From assembly GCA_018241185.1 (NCBI GenBank), contig JAFEEH010000253.1:1-50303 (forward strand): a stretch of DNA of 50,303 nt, in the 5' to 3' direction. The notes beneath the pieces were generated by a model, which saw nothing but the letters and a program-made list of their open reading frames with translations, was not told the DNA's origin and made no database searches. Position numbers and translations under genes: made by a program. This DNA is from Pseudomonadota bacterium. GTDB taxonomy: Bacteria; Pseudomonadota; Gammaproteobacteria; Burkholderiales; Burkholderiaceae_C. This document shows positions 1 through 9,109 of this stretch, piece by piece; within the stretch, counting starts at the first letter, position 1, and every line of letters starts with the position of its first letter.

Positions 1-2
1 AG

Positions 3-632
3 GGCGGCCGCGGCCGTCCGGGCGACCGGCGCGACGCGCGAGGCGCTCCGGCAGGGCGTGGCAACGACCGCGGCGGCCCGCGCAGCGACGACCGCCGTGG
101 CGGCGCCGACCGCTTCGGCGGCGACCGGGGTGGCCGCTTCGGCGACCGCCCGCCGCGCGAAGACCGTGGCCCGCGTCTGGGCGACACCGCCTTCCGCGCC
201 CAGCGTGACGCGCTCGAGCACGCCCAGGCCGCCCTGCGCAAGCTGGCGGCGCAGGCGCAGGGCGAAGTCGTCACCCAACTGCTGGGTGCCTGGGAACAGC
301 GCGACGGCGCGGCGCTGCCCAGCCCGCAGGACCTGGGGCGCGGCGTGTCGGCGTCGGTGCGCTCGCAATGGGCGCAGGCGATCGGCGGCGCGCCCGGTGG
401 CGATGCCGGCGAAGCGCTGCTGCGCCTGGAAATGGCGGCCGATGTGCCCACGCCGGCCGACCAGCTCGACGCGCGCCGCGCGCTGCAGCTCAAGCTGCTG
501 ACCCAGCGCAACCAGCCCGGCCCGGCCGAAACCTGGGCGCAAGACGCCGGCCGTGTGCTGGCGACGGCGCACGATGCCGGCAGCGCACGCCGCCTGCAGA
601 GCGCGCTGCGCACGCTGCTGCGCAAGGGTTGA
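3..632 (+). CDS. DUF349-like protein, C-terminal part (5' end outside window)
   Basis: An open frame runs in from the left edge and stops at 630-632, so only the last roughly 210 residues are seen. The first 60 residues are a low-complexity linker rich in Arg, Gly and Asp, with repeated RGG/GGR and GDR motifs. After it comes a helical Ala/Leu/Gln-rich segment (for example LRKLAAQAQGE) ending in LRTLLRKG. The tail resembles, from memory, the C-terminus of large Comamonadaceae proteins annotated as DUF349 domain proteins; the DUF349 repeats themselves would lie upstream and cannot be checked here. The RGG-like linker suggests nucleic-acid contact, but that is inference. A strong hairpin follows the stop. 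Confidence 0.6.
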   Translation, partial: GGRGRPGDRRDARGAPAGRGNDRGGPRSDDRRGGADRFGGDRGGRFGDRPPREDRGPRLGDTAFRAQRDALEHAQAALRKLAAQAQGEVVTQLLGAWEQRDGAALPSPQDLGRGVSASVRSQWAQAIGGAPGGDAGEALLRLEMAADVPTPADQLDARRALQLKLLTQRNQPGPAETWAQDAGRVLATAHDAGSARRLQSALRTLLRKG

Positions 633-655
633 GCCCAGGCGGCCTCGGCCGCCTT

Positions 656-712
656 ACTATGAAATTGATAGCCGCCAGCGCCCATCCGACGGGCGCTGGC
701 AGCTTATTTTTC
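656..712 (-). repeat. Short palindromic element, copy A (intergenic)
   Basis: Reverse-strand copy of the roughly 60-bp element found nine times in this window. On the minus strand it reads TCAAG, an A-run, GCTGCCAGCGCCCG, a loop, GGGCGCTGGC, then GGCTATCAATTTCATAG. It lies between the end of the DUF349-like gene and the end of mtfA, which converge. Confidence 0.8.
674..712 (+). terminator. Rho-independent terminator made from repeat copy A
   Basis: Perfect 10-bp stem GCCAGCGCCC (674-683) with GGGCGCTGGC (691-700), a 7-nt loop, then a T-rich tract TTATTTTTCTT three bases later. It sits 41 bases after the stop of the preceding gene, as expected for a terminator. The hairpin is the central palindrome of the repeat element, so the element appears co-opted as a terminator. 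Confidence 0.6.
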
Positions 713-763
713 TTGAGGATTTGCTAAGGCGGATCTGAGCAATTCCGAGCGCGGCGCACATGC

Positions 764-1585
764 TCAAGCGCGGGCCGTGCGCCCTTCACCGTGGCTGAGG
801 AAAAAGGCGTCGAACAGCGGCCGCAGCGTCAGCATCTCGGTGGCGAAGCGACCCGGGTCGACGAAATAGGCCTCGCAGGCGACGGCGAAGAACTCGCCCA
901 TCGACGAGGCCGCATAGCCGTCCAGCCAGGGCGGCTCGCCGCCGAAGCGCTCGGCCACGATGGCCTGCTCGCGGAAAGCGTCGTAGGCGGCCTGCATGGT
1001 CGTCATCCAGTGCGCGTGCGCCTCGCGTGCGCCCGCATGGCCGCCGAAGCCGGCCGGCAGCGGCGGGCAGCCGTCGACGCCACCGCCGCGCATGTCGATC
1101 TTGTGGGCGAACTCGTGGATCACCACGTTGAGGATCGGCCCCGTCGCCTGGCCGCCGCCTTCCTGTACGTGCGGCCAGCTCAGCATCACCGGGCCGTGCT
1201 CGCGCGCCTCGCCGATGATGGCCTCGTCGTACTCGTGCACCACGCCGGCCTCGTCGATGGCCACGCGCGGCGTCGTCACTTCCTCGGGCACGACCACGAT
1301 GCCGACGAAATCGTCGTACCAGTCCAGACCCTTCAGCGGGGCATTCAGATGAAGCACCGGCAGCACGGCCTGCGCGGCGATGGCGAGCGCCACCTCGTCG
1401 GTGATGGTGAAGCCCAGGGCGCCGTGGAACTCCTTGTCCTGCAGGAAGCGGGCGGTGAGTTCACGCAGGCGCTGCAGGTCCTGGGCGTCGCGCCGCGCCA
1501 GAAAGGGGTAGGCGCTGAGCGTGGCCAGCCAGTCGGCCTCGGGAATCTCGGGAGCGGCCCGCAGGCCGCGCAGCCATCGGAACAT
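764..1585 (-). CDS. mtfA: MtfA-like zinc peptidase
   Basis: 273 residues, near the usual length of the MtfA (Mlc titration factor A, DUF980) family. The zinc-binding HExxH motif is present as HEFAH (residues 157-161, in NVVIHEFAHKID), and the downstream conserved region with EFFAVACEAYF supplies the usual third-ligand Glu region. In E. coli MtfA binds the glucose repressor Mlc and has aminopeptidase activity; whether Mlc is the partner here is unknown because no Mlc or ptsG is in view. Last gene of a minus-strand run; 12 bases separate it from lpxH, so co-transcription is likely. ATG start. Confidence 0.9.
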   Translation of the reverse strand: MFRWLRGLRAAPEIPEADWLATLSAYPFLARRDAQDLQRLRELTARFLQDKEFHGALGFTITDEVALAIAAQAVLPVLHLNAPLKGLDWYDDFVGIVVVPEEVTTPRVAIDEAGVVHEYDEAIIGEAREHGPVMLSWPHVQEGGGQATGPILNVVIHEFAHKIDMRGGGVDGCPPLPAGFGGHAGAREAHAHWMTTMQAAYDAFREQAIVAERFGGEPPWLDGYAASSMGEFFAVACEAYFVDPGRFATEMLTLRPLFDAFFLSHGEGRTARA

Positions 1586-1597
1586 CGGCGGGGCGCT

Positions 1598-2374
1598 TCA
1601 GCGCAGGTCGACGCGCTGGGCGCCGGCGGCCGACAGGCACAGCAGTTGCGCGCGCGGTGGATGGGCGGCGGCGTCCCAGTCGCTGAGCACGATGCGCGAG
1701 AGGCCATCGCCGAGGTCGTGGTCTGCAGGCCGGTGGGTGTGACCGTGAATCAGCGTGTCGGCACGGGCGGCACGCAGCCATTGCGCGGCCGCGGCGTCGT
1801 CCACGTCCGCCCACGGGTTGCGCGGGTCGGCCTTGCGGGCCTCGCTCTGGGTGCGGATTTCGCGCGCCAGCGCGCGGCGCTCGGCCAGCGGCCGGGCCAG
1901 GAAGGCCTGCTGCCAGCCGGGCGTGCGCACCTGGGCGCGGAAGGCGAGGTAATCGGTGTCGGCCAGGCAGAGCAGGTCGCCGTGGCTCAGCAGCCAGCGC
2001 CGGCCCTGGAAGGCCAGCACCGTCGGGTCGGCGATGAGGTGCACGCCGGTCGCGTCGGCCAGGCTTTGGCCGACGAGGAAGTCGCGGTTGCCGTGCAGGA
2101 AATGGACCGGCATGCGCCGGGCCGCGTCGCGCAGCCACTGGGCCGCGCGATGCTCGAAGCCGTCGGCCTCGGCCGCGTCGTCGCCGACCCAGACCTCGAA
2201 CAGGTCGCCGAGGATGAACAGCGCATCGGCCGGCGTGGTCTGCAGGTAGCCGTGCCAGGCGTCGAGCGTGGCGGGCTCACCCTCCTGGAGGTGCAGGTCG
2301 GACACGATGTCGACCGTGCGCCACGATGCGGGCGCGCCCAGTTCGGCAAAGTCGACCGACTCGTGCCCCGACAT
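1598..2374 (-). CDS. lpxH: UDP-2,3-diacylglucosamine diphosphatase LpxH
   Basis: 258 residues. Calcineurin-like metallophosphoesterase that cleaves UDP-2,3-diacylglucosamine to lipid X and UMP in lipid A synthesis, at the inner face of the cytoplasmic membrane. All metal-binding blocks are visible: SDLHL (D26, H28), LGDLFEVW (D57), HGNRDFL (N96), SHGD and IHGHTHRP near the C-terminus. It lies between ppiB and mtfA in a minus-strand run with short gaps (23 and 12 bases). Pairing of lpxH with a cyclophilin gene is common in Burkholderiales. ATG start at 2374. Confidence 0.95.
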   Translation of the reverse strand: MSGHESVDFAELGAPASWRTVDIVSDLHLQEGEPATLDAWHGYLQTTPADALFILGDLFEVWVGDDAAEADGFEHRAAQWLRDAARRMPVHFLHGNRDFLVGQSLADATGVHLIADPTVLAFQGRRWLLSHGDLLCLADTDYLAFRAQVRTPGWQQAFLARPLAERRALAREIRTQSEARKADPRNPWADVDDAAAAQWLRAARADTLIHGHTHRPADHDLGDGLSRIVLSDWDAAAHPPRAQLLCLSAAGAQRVDLR

Positions 2375-2397
2375 CGTCGCGCCTGTCCCGGCCCGGT

Positions 2398-2910
2398 TTA
2401 CTCGGAAAGGACCGTGGCCTTCTCGATCAGCACGTCGTCGACGGGCACGTCGTCGTGGAAGCCCTTGCGGCCGGTCTTGACCTTGCGCAGGGCGTCGACG
2501 ATCTCGGTGCCCGAGACCACCTTGCCGAACACGGCGTAGCCCCAGCCCTGGGCGGTGGGCGCGGTGTGGTTCAGGAAGTCGTTCTTGGCCACGTTGATGA
2601 AGAACTGCGCCGTGGCCGAGTGCGGCGCGCTGGTGCGCGCCATGGCCACGGTGTACATGTCGTTCTTCAGGCCGTTGTTGGCCTCGTTGGTGATCTCGGC
2701 CTGCGTGGGCTTTTGCTTCATGCCGGGCTCGAAGCCGCCGCCCTGGATCATGAAGCCGTCGATCACGCGGTGGAACACGGTGCCGTCGTAGTGGCCGCTC
2801 TTGACGTAGGCGAGGAAGTTCTCGACCGACTTGGGCGCCTTTTCGCGATCGAGTTCGAGGACGACGGGGCCGTGGCCCTTGATGTTCAGTTCGACTTGCG
2901 GGTTGCTCAT
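2398..2910 (-). CDS. ppiB: Cytoplasmic cyclophilin-type peptidyl-prolyl isomerase
   Basis: 170 residues with no signal peptide, so cytoplasmic. Full cyclophilin fold signature: [13 protein letters not shown] (the catalytic FxRVIxxFMIQGG block), [13 protein letters not shown] and [10 protein letters not shown]. It catalyses cis-trans isomerisation of X-Pro bonds. An AAGGAG ribosome-binding site lies 8 bases before the ATG. It is paired with a second, exported cyclophilin immediately upstream (2970-3551); the two share the core motifs and look like an old tandem duplication adapted to different compartments. Confidence 0.95.
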   Translation of the reverse strand: MSNPQVELNIKGHGPVVLELDREKAPKSVENFLAYVKSGHYDGTVFHRVIDGFMIQGGGFEPGMKQKPTQAEITNEANNGLKNDMYTVAMARTSAPHSATAQFFINVAKNDFLNHTAPTAQGWGYAVFGKVVSGTEIVDALRKVKTGRKGFHDDVPVDDVLIEKATVLSE

Positions 2911-2969
2911 GGATGGACTCCTTCGGATGTTGGGTTGAAATGCCGCGGCCTGGGCCGCTGGACAGGCTC

Positions 2970-3551
2970 TTACTTGACCACGGTGGCCGAGCGGATCTCG
3001 ACCGGGACGGTGGGCACGTCGCGCATGCCGCCCTGCACGCCGGTGGCGACGGCGCGGATCTTGTCGACCACGTCCATGCCCGAGACCACCTTGCCGAACA
3101 CCGTGTAGCCGTGGCCGTCGGGGTTCGGTGCGTTGAGCATGTCGTTGTTCTTCACGTTGATGAAGAACTGCGAGGTGGCCGAATTCGGGTCGCTGGTGCG
3201 GGCCATGGCAATGGTGCCGCGGTCGTTCTTCAGGCCGTTCGATGCCTCGAGCGGGATCGGCGCACGCGTGGGCTTCTCCTTGAGCTGCGCCGAGAAGCCG
3301 CCGCCCTGGATCATGAAGCCGTCGATGACGCGGTGGAACACCGTGCCGTCGTAGTGCTTGTCCTTGACGTACTGGAGAAAGTTCTCGACCGTCTTCGGGG
3401 CCTTGGCCGGATCGAGCTCGAGCACGATGTCGCCGAGCGAGGTGGCCAGCTTCACGCGGGGTGCGCCCTGCGCGATCGCGGGCAGATGCGAAAGGCCCGC
3501 AGCCAGCAGGGCGGCGCAGGCGGCGCGGCGGGAGAACGAGGGAAGGGTCAC
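2970..3551 (-). CDS. ppiA: Exported cyclophilin-type peptidyl-prolyl isomerase
   Basis: 193 residues from a GTG start at 3551. The N-terminus [17 protein letters not shown] followed by PAIAQG is a typical Sec signal peptide with cleavage near AQ/GA, so the enzyme should act in the periplasm. Cyclophilin blocks [27 protein letters not shown] and [13 protein letters not shown] are intact. A second in-frame GTG at 3605 would add 18 residues before the signal peptide and is less likely. Located 59 bases upstream of ppiB and 82 bases downstream of the TPR gene on the same strand, in what looks like one operon devoted to envelope protein quality. Confidence 0.9.
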   Translation of the reverse strand: MTLPSFSRRAACAALLAAGLSHLPAIAQGAPRVKLATSLGDIVLELDPAKAPKTVENFLQYVKDKHYDGTVFHRVIDGFMIQGGGFSAQLKEKPTRAPIPLEASNGLKNDRGTIAMARTSDPNSATSQFFINVKNNDMLNAPNPDGHGYTVFGKVVSGMDVVDKIRAVATGVQGGMRDVPTVPVEIRSATVVK

Positions 3552-3633
3552 GTCAGGCTCGCTTTCGGGGAACGAAGGATGGGTGAAGAAGGGGGCCGAC
3601 CGCACCGGCGCCGCGCAGGGCGCCGGCGACGGT

Positions 3634-4254
3634 TCACTTGTTGCGCAGCAGGCGCGGCGGCGTGCCGGCAGCCGCGGGCAGGGCGCCCGCTTCCGCGGCC
3701 GCAGGCGTGCTGAAGATCTGGCGGATCAGCGTGAGCTTGGGCTGTACGCTCGCATTGGCGGTGGCGAACTGCTGCGCCCGGGCGTACTGCTGCGCGGCCA
3801 GGCGCGCATACACGTCGCCGAGGTTCTCGTGCGCGGTGGCGTAGTTGGGGTTCAGGCGGATCGCGGACTCAAGCGCGGCGCGCGCCTTGTCGAGCTCGCC
3901 GCGGTTGGCGTAGAGCGCGGCCAGGTTGTTGTAGGGCTCGGGCAGTTCGGGGTAGTCCTGCGTGAGCTTGGTGAAGGTGTCGATCGCCTCGGCCGGCTTG
4001 TTCTGCTCCGACAGGATCACGCCGCGCAGGAAGCGCATCTGCGGATCGCGCGGGTTGGCCTTGATGTATGCGTCGGCCTTGGCCAGCGCCTCGGCCGACT
4101 TGCCCGAGCGCAGCAGCGCGTTCACGTCGCCGTAGTCGTCGGCGTGTGCGGCACCCATGCCCAGCAGCATGCAGGCGAAGAGGGTGCTGGCGGCGAGGGC
4201 GCGCAGGGAAGAGGCGGGTCGGGCGGTGGGGGAGGGAAGGGCGGCGTGCGTCAT
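3634..4254 (-). CDS. Exported tetratricopeptide-repeat protein
   Basis: 206 residues from ATG 4254. An N-terminal signal peptide ([19 protein letters not shown], cleavage near AHA/DD) is followed by TPR helices: [51 protein letters not shown] and [16 protein letters not shown]. That gives about four repeats, so it is probably a periplasmic protein-interaction scaffold. The C-terminal tail is Ala/Pro-rich. First gene of the minus-strand run that continues with two cyclophilins, lpxH and mtfA. The much longer open frame upstream of 4254 is only the antisense of cysS. No specific partner can be named. Confidence 0.85.
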   Translation of the reverse strand: MTHAALPSPTARPASSLRALAASTLFACMLLGMGAAHADDYGDVNALLRSGKSAEALAKADAYIKANPRDPQMRFLRGVILSEQNKPAEAIDTFTKLTQDYPELPEPYNNLAALYANRGELDKARAALESAIRLNPNYATAHENLGDVYARLAAQQYARAQQFATANASVQPKLTLIRQIFSTPAAAEAGALPAAAGTPPRLLRNK

Positions 4255-4500
4255 GGAGCCTCGGAGAGCCTCGTGATGGGGGCGGCCGCTGCGCCGGGGT
4301 GTGCCCGCGCCGGTCGCCCGAAGTCGGCCAGACGGCCGCTTATACTTGCCGGATTGTAGCCGCGGGCCTCCCTCCGGCTTCCCTGCAATCCCCTGACGGA
4401 ACGCAGTGCCGGGCCCGCACATTTGGCTGCACAATGCAGCGCCGTTCACTGGACGGCGTTCTGCTTTTGGGCCCGCCCGGCGGTGCCGCCCCCGAATCCC

Positions 4501-5877
4501 ATGACCTTGCGCATCTACAACACGCTCGCGCGTGCATTGGAAGAGTTTTCGCCGCTCGAAGCGGGGCACGTGCGCATGTACGTGTGCGGGATGACGGTGT
4601 ACGACCTGTGCCACATCGGGCATGCACGGATGATGATGGCCTTCGACGTGGTGCAGCGTTGGCTGCGTGCGAGCGGCTATCGCGTCACCTACGTGCGCAA
4701 CATCACGGACATCGACGACAAGATCATCCGCCGTGCGCTGGAGCGCGGCATCACCATCCGCGCGCTGACCGAGGAGACCGTGGCGGCGATGCACCAGGAC
4801 ATCGGCGCGCTCGGCATCGAGCCGCCCACCATCGAGCCGCGCGCCACCGAATACGTGCCGCAGATGCTCGGGATCATCCGCACGCTGGAGGACAAGGGCC
4901 TGGCCTACCGCTCGCCCGATGGCGACGTGAACTACGCCGTGCGCAAGTTCCCGGGCTACGGCAAGCTGTCGGGCAAGTCGCTCGACGAGTTGCACGCAGG
5001 CGAACGCGTCGCGGTGCTCGACGGCAAGGAAGACCCGCTCGACTTCGTGCTGTGGAAGGCCGCGAAGCCGTCGGAGCCGGACGATGCGAAGTGGGAGAGC
5101 CCCTTCGGCACGGGCCGGCCGGGCTGGCACATCGAGTGCTCGGCGATGAGCTGCGCGACGCTGGGTGAGACCTTCGACATCCATGGCGGCGGTGCGGACC
5201 TGCAGTTCCCGCACCACGAGAACGAGATCGCTCAGAGCGAGGGCGCGCACGGCAAGCCGCTGGCGCGCTTCTGGGTGCACAACGGCTTCGTGCGCGTCGA
5301 CAACGAGAAGATGTCCAAGAGCCTGGGCAACTTCTTCACCATCCGCGAGGTGCTGCAGAAATACGATGCAGAGAGCCTGCGTTTCTTCCTCGTGCGCACG
5401 CACTACCGCAGCGCGCTGAACTACAGCGACGCGCACCTCGACGATGCGCGCAATTCACTGCGGCGCCTGTACACCGCGCTCGACGCCGTGCCGCCGGCCG
5501 ACATGGCCGTCGATTGGGCCGCCCCGCATGCGGCGCGCTTCAAGGCGGCCATGGACGAGGACTTCGGCACGCCCGAGGCGGTCGCCGTGCTCTTCGAGCT
5601 GGCGGGCGAGGTCAACCGTACGCGCAGCGCCGAGGCGGCGGGCCTGCTCAAGGCGCTGGGCGGCACGCTGGGCCTGCTCCAGGGCGACCCGAAGGCCTTC
5701 CTGCAGGCCGGCTCTTCGCTGGACGAGGCGACCATCCTCTCGCGCATCGCCGACCGTGCGGCGGCCAAGGCAGCGAAGGATTTCGCTGAGGCCGACCGCA
5801 TCCGCGCCGAGCTGCTGGCCCAGGGCATCGTCCTCAAGGACGGCCCCAATGGCACGACGTGGGCCGCGGCCCAGTAA
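4501..5877 (+). CDS. cysS: Cysteinyl-tRNA synthetase
   Basis: 458 residues, the normal length. Class I synthetase charging tRNA-Cys. The zinc ligand Cys29 is in YVCGMTVYD, the ATP-binding HIGH motif is HIGH at residues 38-41, WHIECSAM and [12 protein letters not shown] are the family zinc and binding blocks, and KMSKS is at 270-274. The start is set at [11 protein letters not shown], matching the family; an in-frame ATG 26 codons upstream would add a non-conserved extension. The 246 bases before it hold a TATACT hexamer (4341-4346) but no convincing -35 box. Confidence 0.96.
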   Translation: MTLRIYNTLARALEEFSPLEAGHVRMYVCGMTVYDLCHIGHARMMMAFDVVQRWLRASGYRVTYVRNITDIDDKIIRRALERGITIRALTEETVAAMHQDIGALGIEPPTIEPRATEYVPQMLGIIRTLEDKGLAYRSPDGDVNYAVRKFPGYGKLSGKSLDELHAGERVAVLDGKEDPLDFVLWKAAKPSEPDDAKWESPFGTGRPGWHIECSAMSCATLGETFDIHGGGADLQFPHHENEIAQSEGAHGKPLARFWVHNGFVRVDNEKMSKSLGNFFTIREVLQKYDAESLRFFLVRTHYRSALNYSDAHLDDARNSLRRLYTALDAVPPADMAVDWAAPHAARFKAAMDEDFGTPEAVAVLFELAGEVNRTRSAEAAGLLKALGGTLGLLQGDPKAFLQAGSSLDEATILSRIADRAAAKAAKDFAEADRIRAELLAQGIVLKDGPNGTTWAAAQ

Positions 5878-5897
5878 TTGCTCCCGTTCCGCCGCCC

Positions 5898-6560
5898 ATG
5901 TCGCCTGCCCGCAAGTCCGCTGCGCCCGCCGAGATCGAATTCGTCACCCCCGACTATTGGGAAGACGCCTGCAAGCACCTGGTCAAGAAGGACCGGGTGA
6001 TGCGCCGCCTCATCCCCCAGTTCGGCGACGCCCGCCTGCAGTCGCGCGGCGATGCCTTCACCACACTGGCGCGCAGCATCGTGGGCCAGCAGATCTCGGT
6101 GAAGGCCGCGCAGTCCGTCTGGGAGCGCTTCGAGACGCTGCCGCGCAAGCTGACGCCGGCCAACGTGCTCAAGCTCAAGGTCGACGACATGCGCGCGGCC
6201 GGTCTGTCGGCGCGCAAGATCGAATACCTGGTGGACCTGGCGCTGCACTTCGACTCCGGCGCCGTGCACGTCGACGCCTGGCAGGACATGGCCGACGAGC
6301 TGATCATCGAGGAGCTGGTCGCCATTCGGGGCATCGGCCGCTGGACGGCCGAGATGTTCCTGATGTTCCACCTGCTGCGTCCCAACATCCTGCCGCTGGA
6401 CGACATCGGCCTGATCAACGGCATCAGCACCAATTACTTCTCGGGCGACCCGGTGAGCCGAAGCGATGCGCGCGAAGTGGCGGTGGCCTGGGCGCCCTAC
6501 TGCAGCGTGGCCACTTGGTATATTTGGCGGTCGCTCGAACCGGTCCCGGTTGCGTACTAA
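5898..6560 (+). CDS. HhH-GPD DNA-3-methyladenine glycosylase (AlkA-like)
   Basis: 220 residues from ATG 5898. A helix-hairpin-helix block [18 protein letters not shown] is followed by LPLDDIGL, whose first Asp matches the catalytic Asp of HhH-GPD glycosylases. [11 protein letters not shown] is the family's typical N-terminal motif. It should excise alkylated purines such as 3-methyladenine in base-excision repair. The start codon is 20 bases after the cysS stop; a GTG at 5859 inside cysS is less likely. accA follows after 22 bases. The order cysS - glycosylase - accA suggests one transcription unit. Confidence 0.9.
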   Translation: MSPARKSAAPAEIEFVTPDYWEDACKHLVKKDRVMRRLIPQFGDARLQSRGDAFTTLARSIVGQQISVKAAQSVWERFETLPRKLTPANVLKLKVDDMRAAGLSARKIEYLVDLALHFDSGAVHVDAWQDMADELIIEELVAIRGIGRWTAEMFLMFHLLRPNILPLDDIGLINGISTNYFSGDPVSRSDAREVAVAWAPYCSVATWYIWRSLEPVPVAY

Positions 6561-6582
6561 GACACAAAAAGGAGAAACGACG

Positions 6583-7560
6583 TTGGCGAAACGAACTTTT
6601 CTCGACTTCGAACAGCCCATCGCGGAGCTCGAAGGCAAGATCGAAGAACTGCGCTACGTGCAGAGCGAATCGGCGGTCGACATCTCTGAAGAGATCGACC
6701 AGCTTGGCAAGAAGAGCCTGCAGCTCACCAAGGACATCTACAGCGACCTGACGCCCTGGCAGATCACCAAGATCGCGCGTCACGCCGAGCGTCCCTACAC
6801 CCTCGACTACGTGCACGAGATCTTCACGGATTTCGTCGAGCTGCACGGTGACCGCCATTTCTCGGACGACCTCTCCATCGTCGGTGGCCTGGCCCGCTTC
6901 AACGGCACGCCTTGCATGGTGCTGGGCCACCAGAAGGGCCGCGACACCAAGGAGCGTACCGCACGCAACTTCGGCATGAGCAAGCCCGAGGGCTACCGCA
7001 AGGCGCTCCGGCTCATGAAGACGGCCGAGAAGTTCAAGCTGCCGGTCTTCACTTTCGTCGACACGCCGGGCGCCTACCCCGGCATCGATGCCGAGGAGCG
7101 CGGCCAGTCCGAGGCCATCGGCCGCAACATCTACGAGATGGCGCAGCTCGAGGTACCGATCGTCACCACCATCATCGGCGAGGGCGGCTCCGGCGGCGCG
7201 CTGGCCATCTCGGTGGCCGATCAGGTGCTGATGCTGCAGTATTCGGTGTACTCGGTGATCAGTCCAGAGGGCTGCGCCTCGATCCTGTGGAAGACCAGCG
7301 AAAAGGCCCAGGACGCGGCCGATGCGCTTGGCATCACGGCGCACCGCCTCAAGGCGCTGGGCCTGATCGACAAGATCGTCAACGAACCGGTCGGCGGCGC
7401 CCACCGCGACCACCGCCAGATGGCGGCCTTTCTCAAGCGCGCGCTGAACGACGCGCTGCGCCAGGTCAGCGACCTCAAGCCGCGCGAACTGCTCGACCGC
7501 CGCTACGAGCGGCTGCAGAGCTACGGCCGCTTCGCCGACACCAAGGACACGGGCAAGTGA
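6583..7560 (+). CDS. accA: Acetyl-CoA carboxylase carboxyltransferase subunit alpha
   Basis: 325 residues. AccA and AccD together transfer carboxyl from biotin to acetyl-CoA, the committed step of fatty acid synthesis. Family blocks seen: [12 protein letters not shown] at the N-terminus, [37 protein letters not shown] and [11 protein letters not shown]. The start is inferred to be TTG at 6583: the family N-terminus begins there, no ATG or GTG lies nearby, and an AAAAGGAGA ribosome-binding site ends a few bases before it. Starting further upstream would run into the glycosylase gene in another frame. Confidence 0.95.
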   Translation: MAKRTFLDFEQPIAELEGKIEELRYVQSESAVDISEEIDQLGKKSLQLTKDIYSDLTPWQITKIARHAERPYTLDYVHEIFTDFVELHGDRHFSDDLSIVGGLARFNGTPCMVLGHQKGRDTKERTARNFGMSKPEGYRKALRLMKTAEKFKLPVFTFVDTPGAYPGIDAEERGQSEAIGRNIYEMAQLEVPIVTTIIGEGGSGGALAISVADQVLMLQYSVYSVISPEGCASILWKTSEKAQDAADALGITAHRLKALGLIDKIVNEPVGGAHRDHRQMAAFLKRALNDALRQVSDLKPRELLDRRYERLQSYGRFADTKDTGK

Positions 7561-7578
7561 AACACGCCGCGGCGCGCC

Positions 7579-7872
7579 TCAACGCGCGCGGCGTGCGGCC
7601 CGCTCCTCCACCTGCGCCCTGAGGGCACCGTGCAGTTCCGGCGGCAGGAACTGCGTCGCCAGACGAAGCAGCAGCATGGCGACCACACCGTCGTCGAGCC
7701 AGCCGAGCAGCGGCACCACGTCCGGGATCAGGTCCACGGGGCTCAACACGTACAGCACCGCCAGCAGGGCTGTCAGCTTGGCGGCACCGGGCGTGCGCGG
7801 ATCGCGCAGCATGGCCCAGACCAGGGCGAGTTCCTTGCGCATCAGCAGCCACAGACGTCCGAGTTTCCACAT
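7579..7872 (-). CDS. YkvA/DUF1232 family small membrane protein
   Basis: 97 residues from ATG 7872. The DUF1232 signature SPVDLIPDVVPLLGWLDD is complete, between two hydrophobic stretches (KLTALLAVLYVL and GVVAMLLLRLATQ). Function of the family is not known. It converges with accA; a GC-rich hairpin without a T-run spans 7563-7595 across the two gene ends. A longer frame upstream of 7872 has no family similarity and overlaps the tilS start region. Confidence 0.85.
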   Translation of the reverse strand: MWKLGRLWLLMRKELALVWAMLRDPRTPGAAKLTALLAVLYVLSPVDLIPDVVPLLGWLDDGVVAMLLLRLATQFLPPELHGALRAQVEERAARRAR

Positions 7873-8051
7873 GGTGACGAAGTCCCTTCCGGTGGTGCGC
7901 CGATCGGCGCGGTCGATGTGCTCAACGTGGGGCGGCGTTCCGCGATGACAAGGCCACCCGTGCGCGTTCTTGCCAAGAATTGCGGGATGCGCCCTGTGGC
8001 GCTTGGAGGGGCCATCCGTGCCAGATGGTTCCCGGGAACTCGGGGGCACGC

Positions 8052-9026
8052 ATGAGCACGGCCTTCGAATCGGCCATTGCGGCTTTCGATCCGGCGCTGC
8101 CCCTGGCGGTCGGCTTCAGCGGCGGCGCCGACTCCACGGCGCTGCTGGTGGCCTGCGCAGGGCGCTGGCCGGGCCAGGTGCGGGCCGCGCACGTCCACCA
8201 TGGCCTGCAGGCCGCAGCGGATGCCTTCGAACAACATTGCCGCGCCCTGTGCGAGCGGCTGGGCGTGCCGCTGGAGGTGCTGCGGGTCGATGCGCGGCAT
8301 GCGCCCGGCGACAGTCCCGAAGACGCCGCGCGCCGCGCGCGTTATGAGGCTTTTTCGGCCCTGGCGCAGGCGGGGCGGGCGGAAGGCGCTATCAAATCCG
8401 TAGCGCTGGGGCACCACGCCGACGACCAGGCCGAGACGCTGCTGCTGGCGCTTTCGCGCGGCGCCGGCCTGCCGGGGTTGTCTGCCATGCCACGACAGAC
8501 GGAGCGTGGCGGCGTGACGCTGCACCGCCCGCTGCTGGCCGTGCCGGGGGCCGACATTCGCGCCTGGCTGGTGGCGCGCGGCCTGCCATGGATCGACGAC
8601 CCCACCAACGCCGACACGCGCTTCACGCGCAACCGCATCCGGGCGGACGTGTTGCCGGCGCTGGAGCGCGCCTTTCCGCAGTTCCGCACGACCTTCGCAC
8701 GCAGCGCGGCGCATGCCGCGCAGGCCCAGGCCCTGCTCGCCGAGGTGGCGGCGCAGGACCTGGCGGCGGTGGGCGAACCGCCGCGCATCGCCGCATTGCA
8801 GACGCTGTCCCGCGCCCGCCAGGCCAACGTGCTGCGGCACTGGCTGGTGCGCGAGCAGGGCGCGGCGCCCAGCGCGGCGCAACTCGGTGCGCTGCTCGAC
8901 CAGCTCGCGGCCTGCACCACTCGCGGCCACGACATCCACGTCAAGGCGGGGCAGGGAGCGGTGCGCCGCGAGGGCGACGTACTGCGTTGCTACAATTGCC
9001 CGCCCTCGCCGAAGGCCAAGCGCTGA
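8052..9026 (+). CDS. tilS: tRNA(Ile)-lysidine synthase TilS
   Basis: 324 residues from ATG 8052. N-type ATP pyrophosphatase that converts C34 of the CAU-anticodon tRNA-Ile to lysidine. The PP-loop SGGADS is at residues 23-28; RAAHVHHGL, GHHADDQAETLLLALSRGAGLPGLSAM and WIDDPTN are the conserved core blocks. Between RYEAFSAL and GHHADDQ the protein carries a few more residues than E. coli TilS as I recall it, and this stretch coincides with an in-frame copy of the short palindromic element (8348-8406). A start further upstream (7980) would overlap the divergent DUF1232 promoter region and adds no family sequence. Confidence 0.93.
   Translation: MSTAFESAIAAFDPALPLAVGFSGGADSTALLVACAGRWPGQVRAAHVHHGLQAAADAFEQHCRALCERLGVPLEVLRVDARHAPGDSPEDAARRARYEAFSALAQAGRAEGAIKSVALGHHADDQAETLLLALSRGAGLPGLSAMPRQTERGGVTLHRPLLAVPGADIRAWLVARGLPWIDDPTNADTRFTRNRIRADVLPALERAFPQFRTTFARSAAHAAQAQALLAEVAAQDLAAVGEPPRIAALQTLSRARQANVLRHWLVREQGAAPSAAQLGALLDQLAACTTRGHDIHVKAGQGAVRREGDVLRCYNCPPSPKAKR
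8348..8406 (+). repeat. Short palindromic element, copy B, in frame inside tilS
   Basis: Reads GGCTTTTTCGGCCCTGG, then a degenerate GC core, then GGCGCTATCAAATCCGTAGC, matching the layout of the other copies. It encodes FSALAQAGRAEGAIKSVA. The right-hand half is well matched; the central palindrome is decayed. Confidence 0.6.
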
Positions 9027-9109
9027 TCGGTTCCTGAAGGGCATGCCGGCCCGCAGCGTCCGCTGCATCTGCCGGCAACTGCAGCGGCTTCCTTCTTCCC
9101 ATTTCACCC

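Noticed and set aside
791-2539. Plus-strand open frame of about 580 codons
   Set aside because: Antisense shadow of mtfA, lpxH and ppiB, all of which have full family motifs on the minus strand.
4255-4500. Possible T-box or attenuator in front of cysS (hairpin CGCCGT/ACGGCG at about 4441-4459 followed by TTCTGCTTTT)
   Set aside because: No T-box core sequence, T-boxes are not expected in betaproteobacteria, and the stem is short. Left as an ordinary leader.
4255-5436. Long reverse-strand extension of the TPR gene
   Set aside because: Everything before 4254 is antisense to cysS; the signal peptide and family sequence begin at 4254.
7563-7595. Bidirectional terminator between accA and the DUF1232 gene
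   Set aside because: The GC-rich stem CACGCCGC/GCGGCGTG is real but has no T-run on either strand and overlaps a coding end.
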